Shown here: in pieces, positions 16,156 through 25,782 of the stretch | How the letters are laid out: each line of letters opens with the position of its first letter | Position numbering within the stretch: position 1 is the first letter of the stretch | Assembly (NCBI GenBank): GCA_052034625.1 | Contig: JBPOII010000012.1 | Location: 62,001-126,000 of the forward strand | DNA length: 64,000 bases | Source: JAVBLP01 sp052034625 | GTDB lineage: Bacteria; Elusimicrobiota; Endomicrobiia; Endomicrobiales; Endomicrobiaceae | Direction: 5' to 3' | Notes under the pieces: generated by a model | Database searches by the model: none | What the model was told of the DNA's origin: nothing | The model's input: only the letters and a program-made list of their open reading frames with translations | Made by a program: the position numbers and the translations under genes

Positions 16156-17865
16156 ATGGCTATTTCCCCTTTAAAGAAAAAGTATTTAGGAGAAACATTA
16201 GTCGCGCGAGGAGTAATCTCTCAGGAACAGTTGGATCAAGCTATTGCTAAACAACAAGAAACAAAAGAGAAACTTGGCAATATTCTCCTTCAAAACGGTT
16301 TTGTTACAAAAGATGTTTTATTGAATGCACTGTCATATTGTCTGGGAGTTCCTTACGTAAGAGTTACCAATATACAAGTTGAAAGAGATGCTCTTTCAAT
16401 GGTTTCAGAAAGAAATGCAAGACGTTTTCTTATAATGCCGCTTTCTGTCAGGGATAATGTTTTGAATGTGGCAATGGCCGACCCTTCAAATGTAGTACTG
16501 AAAGATGAATTTGAAAAAATTGTTGGAATGAGAATATCAGTAAGTCTTATGGATGAAGATGAAGTTAAAGAAGCGATAGAAAAATATTATGTGAGAACAA
16601 GTCTTGGCGATGATGATCGGGACAATACTAAAGAGGATGCAGATATTACGGCAAAGGATGAAGAGATAAGTGCTGACGGCATAGGAGAACTCGGAGAGTC
16701 AGCTGAAGCTGCACCTGTTATAAGATATGTAAACTCGATATTTTTTGATGCTGTAGTAAAAAAGGCTTCCGATATTCACTTGGAAGTATTTGAAAAAGAA
16801 GTTGTTTTAAGAATGAGAATAGACGGTATTTTAAGGGAGTTTTCAGCTCCGCAGAAGAAATACTACAATGCTATAGTGTCCAGAATAAAAATTATGGCCG
16901 ATCTTGATATTGCAGAAAGAAGATTGCCTCAAGACGGAAAATGTAAGATTAAAGTCAGCGGTAACAGAGTAGACGTCCGTGTGTCAATGATACCTACGGT
17001 TTACGGCGAAAAAGTCGTTATGCGTATGCTCAATAAAGATCTTTTTTCTTTGGATATTGAAAAAATAGGTTTTTCTGATAATGAACTGAAGTTGTTTAAA
17101 GAAGCTATAAACCAGCCTTATGGAATGATACTTGTTACCGGTCCTACAAGCTCCGGTAAAACCACCACTCTTTATTCGGCACTTAAAGCATTGAATACCC
17201 CTGATGTAAATATTTTGACAGCGGAAGATCCTGTAGAATATGAACTTAAAAATATCAATCAGGTGCACGTGCGTGCTGATATCGGTTTAACATTTGCAAA
17301 TATACTCCGTTCTTTTATGCGTCAAGACCCTGATGTTATACTCGTCGGAGAAATAAGAGACCAGGAAACAGCCGGGATTGCTATTCAGGCCGCTCTTACC
17401 GGTCATATGGTGTTTTCGACTTTACATACCAACGATGCCGTAAGTACTCTTTCCAGAATGTCATTTATGGGTATAGAATCTTACCTTGTAGCAGATGCTG
17501 TTAACCTCGTTATGGCACAAAGACTTGTAAGGAGAATTTGTCCTAATTGCAAGGAAGAGATGAAAAATGTTCCGGAGAATATTTATGAAAAACTAAATAT
17601 CTCTACTGATAAGAAAATTTATCATGGCAAAGGCTGTGAAAAATGTGACAGGTCAGGCTATAAAGGAAGAACTGCAATATTTGAGATTTTACCGATAACC
17701 AGAGATATAAAAGAACTTATAGTAAAAGATGCAAGCGATATTGAAATTAGAGATGCTGCGGTAAAAAATGGACTTGTAACGCTTAGACAGGCAGCGGTTA
17801 ACAAACTCCTTGAAGGCGTAACGACAATTGAAGAAGTAATGAGTGTAACTACAGCTGCAAGATAA
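16156..17865 (+). CDS. pilB: Type IV pilus assembly / type II secretion ATPase (PilB/GspE)
   Basis: The 569-residue hexameric ATPase powers pilus or pseudopilus extension from the cytosolic side of the inner membrane. Residues ~1-150 form a GspE-N/MshEN domain. The motor domain has Walker A GPTSSGKTT (329-337), an Asp box, Walker B MRQDPDVILVGEIRDQET and a His box (GHMVFSTLHTNDA). A four-cysteine zinc site (CPNC ... CEKC) follows, as in GspE/PilB but not PilT. No PilT retraction ATPase is present in the window. It is the first gene of the pilus operon. Confidence 0.95.
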   Translation: MAISPLKKKYLGETLVARGVISQEQLDQAIAKQQETKEKLGNILLQNGFVTKDVLLNALSYCLGVPYVRVTNIQVERDALSMVSERNARRFLIMPLSVRDNVLNVAMADPSNVVLKDEFEKIVGMRISVSLMDEDEVKEAIEKYYVRTSLGDDDRDNTKEDADITAKDEEISADGIGELGESAEAAPVIRYVNSIFFDAVVKKASDIHLEVFEKEVVLRMRIDGILREFSAPQKKYYNAIVSRIKIMADLDIAERRLPQDGKCKIKVSGNRVDVRVSMIPTVYGEKVVMRMLNKDLFSLDIEKIGFSDNELKLFKEAINQPYGMILVTGPTSSGKTTTLYSALKALNTPDVNILTAEDPVEYELKNINQVHVRADIGLTFANILRSFMRQDPDVILVGEIRDQETAGIAIQAALTGHMVFSTLHTNDAVSTLSRMSFMGIESYLVADAVNLVMAQRLVRRICPNCKEEMKNVPENIYEKLNISTDKKIYHGKGCEKCDRSGYKGRTAIFEILPITRDIKELIVKDASDIEIRDAAVKNGLVTLRQAAVNKLLEGVTTIEEVMSVTTAAR

Positions 17866-17882
17866 AAATATGGAGAAAAGAT

Positions 17883-19130
17883 ATGGCGGTATTCAGGTAT
17901 TACGTTATTGATGGGAATGGAAGAGAGAGTTCAGGCACAAAAGAAATGAGTTCTAAAAAGGAACTTATATCTTATTTGATGGCTGAAGGTTACAGACCTA
18001 TACGAATAGAAGAAGCAGGAGGTATTAATACTTCGTCAATATCTAAGGCTTTTGCAAAATCAACTGCTAAGAAAGGTGCTAAGGGAAGAGTTAAACTTGA
18101 AGATATTGCAGTTTTTTGCAGACAGCTTTCAACCCTTGTTAATGCAGGTGTTAATATTCTTGAAGCTACTGAAGATATATCAGAGATGACTACCAGTGCA
18201 AGGTTAGGACATATACTTAAACAGGTTTCTGATGATTTGAGAGGCGGTATTCCGCTATCCGATAGTTTGAAAAAACATAAAGAGTTTTCAAAGACACTAA
18301 CATCAATGGTTGAAGTAGGCGAAAAATCCGGTAAATTGGCTAAGGTTTTAGCAGATTTGGCCGATTACCTGGAAGGCAATGTTAAACTTATAAGAAAAGT
18401 AAAAGCCGCAAGCACATATCCTATGATAATAGGTATATTCTTCACACTTGTTCTTATAGGTCTTGTGGTTTTTCTTATTCCTATGTTTGAAGAAATGTTT
18501 TTATCTTTCGGTTCCGAATTACCTCTCCCTACTCAAATACTTATGAATATAAGCCGCTTTGTTATTTCTAATTCGCTGTTTATTATTCTAGGGATAGTGG
18601 CTTTTATATTTGGTTTTAAGATGTTTAAAAAAACCCCTAAGGGAAAGATGATTGTTCATAAAGCAATGTTCAGTATACCCATTTTTGGAAAGATATATAT
18701 AAAGATAGTTCTTGCAAGATTTTTCCAGACATTATCAACGCTGGTAAAGAGCGGAGTTGATATTATATCGTCACTTGAAATATCAATAAATGTTGCGGAC
18801 AATGTTTACATAGAAAGTATTCTTGACCAGGTGAAAGAAAAAGTGCTTGCAGGTAATCCCTTGGGAGTGGAAATGGCAAAACTGCCTATATTTCCAAGAA
18901 TGGTTACCAGAATGACTACCGTGGGTGAAAAATCGGGTCAGTTGGATGCCATGTTTGATAAAATAACCGATTATTATAATGATGAAGTCGATACTACCGT
19001 AGCCTCTCTCAGCTCTATAGTCGAGCCTATACTTATAGTCGGGATGGGTATTATCGTCGGTACTGCCGTTGTAGCTATGTATCTTCCGATCTTTAATCTT
19101 GCGGCTGCGATGATGGCAGGAAGCACATAG
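17883..19130 (+). CDS. pilC: Type IV pilus / type II secretion inner-membrane platform protein (PilC/GspF)
   Basis: The 415-residue polytopic protein organises the assembly platform and contacts PilB. Two T2SSF domains are seen (about residues 75-195 and 275-400), each with a VEVGEKSG/TVGEKSG signature, separated by two to three membrane helices near residues 175-250, and a final helix at the C-terminus (IVGMGIIVGTAVVAMYL). The N-terminal ~60 residues carry the expected F-x-Y-x-x-x-D-x-x-G start. It lies 17 bases after pilB. Confidence 0.95.
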   Translation: MAVFRYYVIDGNGRESSGTKEMSSKKELISYLMAEGYRPIRIEEAGGINTSSISKAFAKSTAKKGAKGRVKLEDIAVFCRQLSTLVNAGVNILEATEDISEMTTSARLGHILKQVSDDLRGGIPLSDSLKKHKEFSKTLTSMVEVGEKSGKLAKVLADLADYLEGNVKLIRKVKAASTYPMIIGIFFTLVLIGLVVFLIPMFEEMFLSFGSELPLPTQILMNISRFVISNSLFIILGIVAFIFGFKMFKKTPKGKMIVHKAMFSIPIFGKIYIKIVLARFFQTLSTLVKSGVDIISSLEISINVADNVYIESILDQVKEKVLAGNPLGVEMAKLPIFPRMVTRMTTVGEKSGQLDAMFDKITDYYNDEVDTTVASLSSIVEPILIVGMGIIVGTAVVAMYLPIFNLAAAMMAGST

Positions 19131-19213
19131 TATAAAGTTAATGAAAAACCATTGCATATTTATAAATACTGAAGTACTATTTTATTGGGTTTGCAGGGTC
19201 TTTGGAGAAATTG

Positions 19214-19639
19214 ATGAATAAAAGATTTGACAAAGGTATTTCTATAATTGAAGTTATGGTTGTTATGTTACTTGTTATGGTAACGGCTGTTATGTGGTCT
19301 ATGAACCGCAAAAGCCAATTACGCGTGGCATATCAGCAGGAAGCCAGAATTTTTATTCAAGATATAGTAAACAGGGAAAGAATGTATTTCGCACAAAACA
19401 GCCAATATTTAGAAATTTTAGTTCCGACTTCTACGATAACTCTATTTAATATAAGTGCTTTAAAAAATAACTATTTTAAAACTTTTTCAGTTGAAGTGGA
19501 TACCGCGGCTCCTTATAGTGAGATAAACCCAAGACTTGAAGTTATTGCATACGGAGCGGATAAGGCGGCAGGAATAACGGTTTCCGGCATATATCAAAGA
19601 GAAAATGATGATTTAGTTCTAGAGGAGATAATAAATTGA
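19214..19639 (+). CDS. Prepilin-like protein with type IV N-methylation motif
   Basis: The 141-residue protein starts with a short basic leader and the prepilin peptidase site KG^ISIIEVMVVMLLV, followed by the long hydrophobic alpha-helix characteristic of type IV pilins; Glu5 of the mature form is present. The globular part is small, so it is a minor (pseudo)pilin by appearance, in the FimT/GspH size range. I chose ATG 19214, which has GGAG six bases upstream; an in-frame TTG at 19202 is less likely. Its stop overlaps the next start. Confidence 0.85.
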   Translation: MNKRFDKGISIIEVMVVMLLVMVTAVMWSMNRKSQLRVAYQQEARIFIQDIVNRERMYFAQNSQYLEILVPTSTITLFNISALKNNYFKTFSVEVDTAAPYSEINPRLEVIAYGADKAAGITVSGIYQRENDDLVLEEIIN

Positions 19640-20175
19640 TCAAATTTATTAAGAACAAAATCAAAGGGATGTCATTAGTCGAAGTTATGGTTGCTATGGT
19701 GCTTGCTTCTGTAACTATGGTCTATGGTACAGCTTTTTTTATTAGAGCTTTTAATATAAATTATGGTTATTCCGAATATATGTATCATCTTGATATGGCT
19801 GTCAATGTTCTTGAAAGACAAAGACGCGGAGTTGCCAGTAACAGGTCGAACACTACAGCCGGAATTCCTGTTACCACAGCTTTAGGAGTATCTTATCATG
19901 CTCCCGGAGGAGATCTTACTTCATTATGTGCTTATGCAGATTCTGTTGAGAGCACCTTTTTCTCTGGTGATTATTATGACTGGGGCGGGAAACCTCTCTT
20001 GATGCAAGTCTACTATGTTTCAGTTTGGCCGGTTAATTCTGTGCAAGCAAGCAATTTTTATTCTAATAAGTTTATGGGTATTAATTATATTGTGAATAAA
20101 GCTAGGGAAATATCCGGCACGGAAATAGCGGCATTGAAAACATACTATGTAAGAAAAGGGTATGAGGTAAAATAA
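19636..20175 (+). CDS. Prepilin-like protein (PilV/GspI-type)
   Basis: The 179-residue protein has the cleavage site KG^MSLVEVMVAMVLASVTMVYG and a hydrophobic helix, followed by a globular domain with no motif I recognise. It starts at a TTG that overlaps the preceding stop by four bases (TTGA), with AGGAG upstream, so it is translationally coupled. Position and size suggest a minor pilin comparable to PilV or GspI; orthology within this rapidly diverging group is uncertain. Confidence 0.82.
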   Translation: MIKFIKNKIKGMSLVEVMVAMVLASVTMVYGTAFFIRAFNINYGYSEYMYHLDMAVNVLERQRRGVASNRSNTTAGIPVTTALGVSYHAPGGDLTSLCAYADSVESTFFSGDYYDWGGKPLLMQVYYVSVWPVNSVQASNFYSNKFMGINYIVNKAREISGTEIAALKTYYVRKGYEVK

Positions 20176-20186
20176 AAAGGTGTTAT

Positions 20187-20939
20187 ATGAAAAATCATAA
20201 AGGTTTTACATTGATCGAAGTTTTGGTTGCTCTTGCTTTAACGGCAATGCTTGCTGTTGCTGCCTCAGCAATGCTTGTTTACGGGTATAAAACCTTTGAA
20301 AGAATATACTCTCAGAAAAAAGGCATGGAAGATTTAAGGTTTTTTAGAGTGAGAATAGAAGAACATTTAAGAAGAATGACAGAGCACGGTTTTCTATTTA
20401 CTAATATTGTTCCTGAAGATGAAGTTGCATTTACGAGTTGGATTGCCGGCAGTTATTCAAGTAGCTGGGCCAATAAAGTCGGAACTGGCTTTGTATTCTA
20501 TTCATCCGATATCAAAACCGGTAATATAACAAGATGTAAATATGAGTATGACAATGAGAAGATTTTGTATAGTGAATGGATTGCAGATAAGGATGGAACA
20601 GGAACTGTTGTGCCGCTGACATTAACGGATCCTTCAAGCCTGCCTTTGATTAATAGAGAAGTTGTTTTAAACAATGTTAATGTTTTTCAAATAACTATGA
20701 GCTATAATGGTATAAATACATGGGAATTATATACTACTGATACTGCGGCCAAAACTTTAGATACCACAAAGATAGTCAGAAATTTTATGCTGAAGATCTA
20801 TGTTGATATAGATAATACAGATATGATGTATTGGTTCAGTAAAAACTATACTAATAGGTCTACAAAAAACATATTCTGGATCTCTCATCTGCTTACAGGA
20901 GCAAGTCCTATAGAAGGAGAGTATATAACAGCAATATGA
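20187..20939 (+). CDS. Prepilin-like protein (PilW/GspJ-type)
   Basis: The 250-residue protein opens with the canonical motif KG^FTLIEVLVALALTAMLA, the closest of the four to the pilin consensus, and an extended globular domain of ~220 residues. The size and place in the gene row match PilW/GspJ minor pilins, which help prime fibre assembly. It overlaps the next gene by four bases (ATGA). Confidence 0.82.
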   Translation: MKNHKGFTLIEVLVALALTAMLAVAASAMLVYGYKTFERIYSQKKGMEDLRFFRVRIEEHLRRMTEHGFLFTNIVPEDEVAFTSWIAGSYSSSWANKVGTGFVFYSSDIKTGNITRCKYEYDNEKILYSEWIADKDGTGTVVPLTLTDPSSLPLINREVVLNNVNVFQITMSYNGINTWELYTTDTAAKTLDTTKIVRNFMLKIYVDIDNTDMMYWFSKNYTNRSTKNIFWISHLLTGASPIEGEYITAI

Positions 20940-21847
20940 TAAAAACAAAAGAAAATACTTTATCGTTCAAGAAAAAATCAAAAAACAAAGGTTCTGTTCT
21001 TGCCTTAGTAACGGTTTTTATTTTTATATTTACAATATTGGGTCTTTTGGCAATGCGTGTTGCCGTTATGCAAAATGCCGATAAAATGAGAGAAATGAAT
21101 ATAGCAAGAACTTATTATGCTGCTGACGGTACGGCTGAGCAGGCTGCATGGAGAATGTATTTGCTTTATACAAATACTGGAAAAACTTTTCATCCCGCTA
21201 GTAACAAAACAATAACAAGACCAGTTATTCAACGAATCTATTGGAATGGTGATTATTATTATACTGCTACGCATGAAAATTTTACAATAATATACGATAC
21301 TGTTGCTGAAAGATGGTATCCTGCGGGTACTACAAATTCTTTTTTATATGAGAATTATACTTTCCCTGATGTGTATGCTAGAGTGTGGGTCGAAAAAGAA
21401 AATTCTCCAAAGAAAACTGACGGGTATATAAGTACCGTTACTCCTTTGGACAATAATCTTAGGAAGATTACGATTGGACCTGATCCAGACAGACCCGGGT
21501 TTACACTAATATCTGCCTGGATAAAAAACGGCAGCCTTAATAAATATGATAAATGGATTACTTTATTTGGTACTAAGTTAGGTACTACGTTATATTATGT
21601 AATAACAGCGGTTGGTGAGTCATCAGATACTAATAATACATATTCTTCAGAAGTTAAATTCCATTATTGTATAGAGAAAACAATAGAAATCCCTTTAACT
21701 AAGCCCAGCGGTACGGTGGACGGAATTAATATTGAACACTATACAGATCCTAATGATGGTACAGGAGTGCAGGGATACGCAATGAGTATAAAAACCGCTT
21801 TGCTTCTTAATAACTCCGAATCCATAGTTTTTAGAAGCAGAAGGTAA
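20936..21847 (+). CDS. PilX/GspK-like minor pilin
   Basis: The 303-residue protein has a basic N-terminus and one hydrophobic helix (GSVLALVTVFIFIFTILGLLAMRVAV) followed by an ARTYYAADGTAEQAAWRMY segment, the pattern of the PilX N-terminal domain (AxxxYxAESGxEhA). It lacks a Glu at mature position 5, as is usual for PilX/GspK, the tip subunit of the minor pilin complex. It closes the first pilus transcription unit and is followed by a terminator. Confidence 0.78.
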   Translation: MIKTKENTLSFKKKSKNKGSVLALVTVFIFIFTILGLLAMRVAVMQNADKMREMNIARTYYAADGTAEQAAWRMYLLYTNTGKTFHPASNKTITRPVIQRIYWNGDYYYTATHENFTIIYDTVAERWYPAGTTNSFLYENYTFPDVYARVWVEKENSPKKTDGYISTVTPLDNNLRKITIGPDPDRPGFTLISAWIKNGSLNKYDKWITLFGTKLGTTLYYVITAVGESSDTNNTYSSEVKFHYCIEKTIEIPLTKPSGTVDGINIEHYTDPNDGTGVQGYAMSIKTALLLNNSESIVFRSRR

Positions 21848-21859
21848 ACTGTATTAATG

Positions 21860-21905
21860 CAAAACAGTTTTTTTACGGAAAAAAATCAAAACTGTTTTGT
21901 TTTTT
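21860..21905 (+). terminator. Intrinsic terminator after the minor pilin genes
   Basis: CAAAACAGTTTT (21860-21871) and AAAACTGTTTTG (21888-21899) form a perfect 12-bp stem followed by TTTTTT. It separates the pilB-C-minor pilin unit from the pilM-Q unit. Confidence 0.88.
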
Positions 21906-21954
21906 AATTAAAAAATGATAATATAAGACATTGAATATAATAGGGGGCGCCAAT

Positions 21955-22962
21955 TTGATAGGGTTAGACTTAGGATCTAAATTCATAAAAGCATGTACAG
22001 CATTTGAAAAACCTGACGGGAGTTACTTAGTATACGCGGCAATGATATCGGCTCCTGACAGCTACGATAAAAAAGAAAATCACATAATAGTAAAAAACAA
22101 GGTCAAACATCTTCTTAGGCAGATAAGATTTAAAAACAAGGATACAGTATTGTCAGTAAGCGGACTTGATATGCTTGCTAGGGATTTTACTTTGCCTAGG
22201 ATAAGTGATGATAATATTGAAGATGCGGTAATGATAGAAGCTGAGAACAGCATCTTTGAAACTATAGATGATATGTATTCAGATTATCAGGTACTTCCAA
22301 GTTCCAATAGTGATAAAATGGATATTCTTTTTGTGGCTTCTCCTAAAAAACATATCAATCAAATGATTGACAGCCTTTCATTGACCGATTTAAGTGTTGT
22401 CGGAGTCAATGCCGACAATATAGCTCTCGCTAATGCCTTCAGAGTTTTTAACAGTAAAGTTTACGATGAATCTGTTGTGCTTGTTAATATCGGGCACGAT
22501 GTTTCAAACATTGCTATAATGGGACAAGGAGACTTGCGCTTTATACGTAATGTTGCATTTGGCGGAAAAGATATCACAAATGAAATTGCCGAAATGTATG
22601 ATATTGATTTTGATACTGCTGAACTTATCAAAAGGCAGCCTGATGTTTGGGAAAGTATCGGTATCAATATGAAAAATATTTTGAAAAAAAGCTCAGGTAA
22701 TTTAATGGAAGCGATTTTCAGGTCTATGGAATATTGCGTTTCAAGACAGAAGATAGGAAAAATAGATGAAATCCTTATCACCGGCGGCGGGGCGTTGCTG
22801 CAGGGGATTGATACATTTATATGGGAAACTTTAGGGATCAATACGGCACGCTGGAATCCTTTGGAATCAGACAATATAAAAAGTGCTGTTAATCTGCATT
22901 ATGGTTTTTTCTCAACGGTTGCTCTGGGGCTTGCTCTAAGTAAGGAGAATGGTAATGTATGA
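21955..22962 (+). CDS. pilM: Type IV pilus assembly protein PilM (actin-like)
   Basis: The 335-residue protein is a cytosolic FtsA-like ATPase-fold protein that binds the N-terminus of PilN and links the alignment complex to PilB/PilC. It has the phosphate-1 segment GLDLGSKFIKAC at the start, VLVNIGHDVSNIAI in the middle and ILITGGGALLQGI near the end. I chose the TTG at 21955, eight bases after AGGGGG (21942-21947); an in-frame TTG at 21931 would have no such site. It begins the second pilus unit. Confidence 0.9.
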   Translation: MIGLDLGSKFIKACTAFEKPDGSYLVYAAMISAPDSYDKKENHIIVKNKVKHLLRQIRFKNKDTVLSVSGLDMLARDFTLPRISDDNIEDAVMIEAENSIFETIDDMYSDYQVLPSSNSDKMDILFVASPKKHINQMIDSLSLTDLSVVGVNADNIALANAFRVFNSKVYDESVVLVNIGHDVSNIAIMGQGDLRFIRNVAFGGKDITNEIAEMYDIDFDTAELIKRQPDVWESIGINMKNILKKSSGNLMEAIFRSMEYCVSRQKIGKIDEILITGGGALLQGIDTFIWETLGINTARWNPLESDNIKSAVNLHYGFFSTVALGLALSKENGNV

Positions 22963-23536
22963 GATAAATCTTGTTAAAAAAGTTCTTGTCAGATCTCAGC
23001 AAAACTTGAAAGCTGTAAAATTTTTAAAAGTATTTTCTCTCTTTTTAACATTAGCTATTTTTGGTCTTTGTGCCTTGTGCGTATATACTTTTTTTAATGT
23101 ATATGAAACAGAAGAGAAAATAAATAAGATCAGAATCGGGATCGATGAAAAAAGAAGAATTTACAAACTGAAAGATGTTGAGGCGGAATGGACTCTAAAC
23201 TATAATAAGATCCTTGCTATAAAAGAGCTGATATCGAATAATACAAAAGCCGGACTTTTGCTTAGAGATATTGGTATCTATATTCCGGCAGGAGACAAAT
23301 TAGGCACTTTTGAATTAACGGATGCGAATCTTATTAAAGAAAGCGTGAAAATAAAGAACTTTAGTGACAAATATGATATTCAGGGATATGCTGAGATTTT
23401 GAAAGATTCATATTTAAGAAGCTCATTTATCGGAGAGCCGATTACTATTGCCGAAAAACCGGAAACTATTTCCGTCAAAGGGCGCAATATTGATGTCGTG
23501 CTTGTAACGATCCCTTATGTTACGGAGAAAAAATAA
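22955..23536 (+). CDS. pilN: Type IV pilus assembly protein PilN
   Basis: The 193-residue bitopic protein begins with the conserved MYEINLV motif that docks into PilM, followed by a hydrophobic helix (~residues 25-47) and a coiled-coil/ferredoxin-like periplasmic part. ATG 22955 lies seven bases after AAGGAG and overlaps pilM by eight bases; ATG 22949 would be too close to the ribosome site. PilN and PilO form the inner-membrane alignment heterodimer. Confidence 0.88.
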   Translation: MYEINLVKKVLVRSQQNLKAVKFLKVFSLFLTLAIFGLCALCVYTFFNVYETEEKINKIRIGIDEKRRIYKLKDVEAEWTLNYNKILAIKELISNNTKAGLLLRDIGIYIPAGDKLGTFELTDANLIKESVKIKNFSDKYDIQGYAEILKDSYLRSSFIGEPITIAEKPETISVKGRNIDVVLVTIPYVTEKK

Positions 23537-24453
23537 TGGCGAGATATTCTAGTAAACATATTGTTTTTGTAGTTGTCAGGAATATAATACTGCTTTTAGT
23601 AGCGGTAGCATTGTTTCAATATCCCTATAGACTTATTTCGACAAAATTGAGTGAAAAAGAGGAACTTCAGATAAAATACCAAAATATATATGATGAATTA
23701 GAACAATTTGTCGAGCTTAATGAAAGTATGTCTGAAACAAAGTTGAAAATTGAAGACATTATAGGTAGTTTTCCGGGAGAGTATGTGCCCAATGCTATGT
23801 TGCTTAGTGATTATAAAGATAGAGTCCTTTCAGTTGCGGAAGAGTATTCTATAAAGATCACTACAGAAACCATTGATAGACATCCTGAAACAGGAATGAT
23901 AACATTGACTATAGGTTTTAATGCAAAGTATGAAACAATATATAAGTTTCTCTTTGCTATAGAAATGTTCTCACAAGTGGAATCATTTTCGATAGATGGA
24001 GACAGCAATGTTTCTGTTGTTTGCAAGCCTATCCTTTACAATGCTGAAATAGACAGTTTTTTCAGCGGGCGTGGCGATAAAATGGATGATTTGAGAGCTG
24101 CCGGCTATTTTAAAGAAATATTTAAAAAATCAACAGATGCTATTGAAACGGTCGGACATATTCCTTCATGGAGGGATATTGACCCTGCACCGCCAGATCC
24201 TTTTTATGAATATATTCCGCCCAGAGCAACTAAAACTGTTAAACCTCAAGTTATAGTAAAAAGAAAGCCTCCTAAAATAGATATTTCGGGTATTATATAT
24301 GATAATATGAACCCGATAGTTATTATCGACGGAAAATTATATAGGAAAGGCGACTTTTATAAAACCGTTAAGATTATCTCGATTCAAGAAAGAACTATTA
24401 CTGTTGTGCTTGACGGCCAAAAATATATAATCAAATTTAACAAGGAGGAATGA
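23536..24453 (+). CDS. pilO: Fused PilO-PilP type IV pilus alignment protein
   Basis: The 305-residue protein has an N-terminal transmembrane helix (~residues 10-27), a coiled coil and a PilO-like ferredoxin fold up to about residue 200. A proline-rich linker (DPAPPDPFYEYIPPRA) leads to a C-terminal ~60-residue domain (DISGIIYDNMNPIVIIDGKL ... KIISIQERTITVVL) that resembles the small beta-domain of PilP, which contacts the secretin. No separate pilP is present between this gene and the secretin gene, which supports the fusion reading. It overlaps pilN by one base. Confidence 0.8.
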   Translation: MARYSSKHIVFVVVRNIILLLVAVALFQYPYRLISTKLSEKEELQIKYQNIYDELEQFVELNESMSETKLKIEDIIGSFPGEYVPNAMLLSDYKDRVLSVAEEYSIKITTETIDRHPETGMITLTIGFNAKYETIYKFLFAIEMFSQVESFSIDGDSNVSVVCKPILYNAEIDSFFSGRGDKMDDLRAAGYFKEIFKKSTDAIETVGHIPSWRDIDPAPPDPFYEYIPPRATKTVKPQVIVKRKPPKIDISGIIYDNMNPIVIIDGKLYRKGDFYKTVKIISIQERTITVVLDGQKYIIKFNKEE

Positions 24454-25772
24454 TGAAGAGGCTAGTTGCTTTATTGATCGCGGTAAGTATGATGTGTTCT
24501 CAAGTTTCTTTTGCTGCTGTTGAATCTAGGGGGTTGATTTCAGTTGACTTTCAGGGCACGACATTGTATACGGTGTTGAATATTTTAAGTATGAAAACGG
24601 GAAGGAAGTTTGTAACCGATGCAAATCTTCTGAACAAGAAGATAGTGTTATCTCTCAAAGATGTTACTCCGGACGAAGCTTTAAATGCTCTTTTGGATAC
24701 ATATGATCTTTATTACGTAAAACAGGGAGATACAAATATATATGTAATAAAAAGCAAAAGCGATGTTTCTCCGATTACTGTTTCCAAAGTCATATTTTGT
24801 AATTATGCAAGGGCGGCAGACCTTGAAAAAGTTTTACAGGCAAGGCTTTCTAAAGGCGGAAAAATAGCTTCTGATGAAAGAACAAACTCGGTAATTATTA
24901 CGGATTTGGCCGACAGTATTGATAAAATGGAAGTGCTTATACGTTCTCTTGATGTGCCTACTCCTCAGGTACAAATAGAATCAAGAATTGTTGATGTTAC
25001 TCTGAGCAATCAGCTTACTATCGGAACTGAGATTGAAGATATTTACAGAATGCCGAAATCTCCAACCGGTGTTTTTAGTCGAGAAGCATATGATACTGTC
25101 TCAAGTGCATATAAGTGGAAAGATCCTTTTGCCGTTCTCAATCCGGCTCTTGCCACTCCTACATCTGTTAGACCGAATGCAACGTACACTCAAACATTAG
25201 CTACACCTATGCCTCTCGGTATAGGAAGGTTTAGTGCAGCTGTTATGGCAGGCGACTGGAATTTTATAGGCAATATCTATGCCGGCATTGAAGATAAAAA
25301 TGCTAAGATATTAACAAATCCTAAATTGATCGTATTGAACAACCAAGAAGCTACTATCGATATTGTTGAAGAAGTCCCATATATAACTGATAGAACAACT
25401 TCTCTTGAAACCGGTGCAATAACAGCCACCACGGCGTTTAAACAGGTAGGTCTTAAAATGAAAGTAAGACCTCAGATCAATAGAGATGGAACGATCGTTC
25501 TTCAGATTGAACCTGAACAGAGCTTCCGCACAGGTGAAACTTTGGACGGTATTCCTGTTGTAAACACAAGCAAAGCGAAAACAACAATGATTCTTAGAAG
25601 CGGGGAAACTGCTGTTATCGGCGGATTGATAAGAGAAACTGAAAATGAAACAGAGAATAAGATCCCCATTCTTGGAGATATTCCTATTTTAGGCTATTTG
25701 TTTAAAAATGTAGTAAAAAATAAAGGTAGACATGAGCTTACGATATTTATATCTGCAAAAATAATAAATTAA
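24453..25772 (+). CDS. pilQ: Secretin (PilQ/GspD family outer-membrane channel)
   Basis: The 439-residue protein has a signal peptide ending near AVSMMCSQVSFAA, an STN/N0 domain (~residues 25-90), one N1/KH-type domain (~105-175) and the secretin C-terminal domain with VEEVPYI, TVIGGLIRETENE, KIPILGDIPILGYLFK and HELTIFISAKI. It forms the outer-membrane pore through which the pilus exits. It is short for PilQ, without AMIN domains. ATG 24453 lies four bases after AGGAGG; ATG 24450 is also possible. The gene ends the alignment-complex row pilM-N-OP-Q. Confidence 0.93.
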   Translation: MKRLVALLIAVSMMCSQVSFAAVESRGLISVDFQGTTLYTVLNILSMKTGRKFVTDANLLNKKIVLSLKDVTPDEALNALLDTYDLYYVKQGDTNIYVIKSKSDVSPITVSKVIFCNYARAADLEKVLQARLSKGGKIASDERTNSVIITDLADSIDKMEVLIRSLDVPTPQVQIESRIVDVTLSNQLTIGTEIEDIYRMPKSPTGVFSREAYDTVSSAYKWKDPFAVLNPALATPTSVRPNATYTQTLATPMPLGIGRFSAAVMAGDWNFIGNIYAGIEDKNAKILTNPKLIVLNNQEATIDIVEEVPYITDRTTSLETGAITATTAFKQVGLKMKVRPQINRDGTIVLQIEPEQSFRTGETLDGIPVVNTSKAKTTMILRSGETAVIGGLIRETENETENKIPILGDIPILGYLFKNVVKNKGRHELTIFISAKIIN

Positions 25773-25782
25773 AGGTATATCA

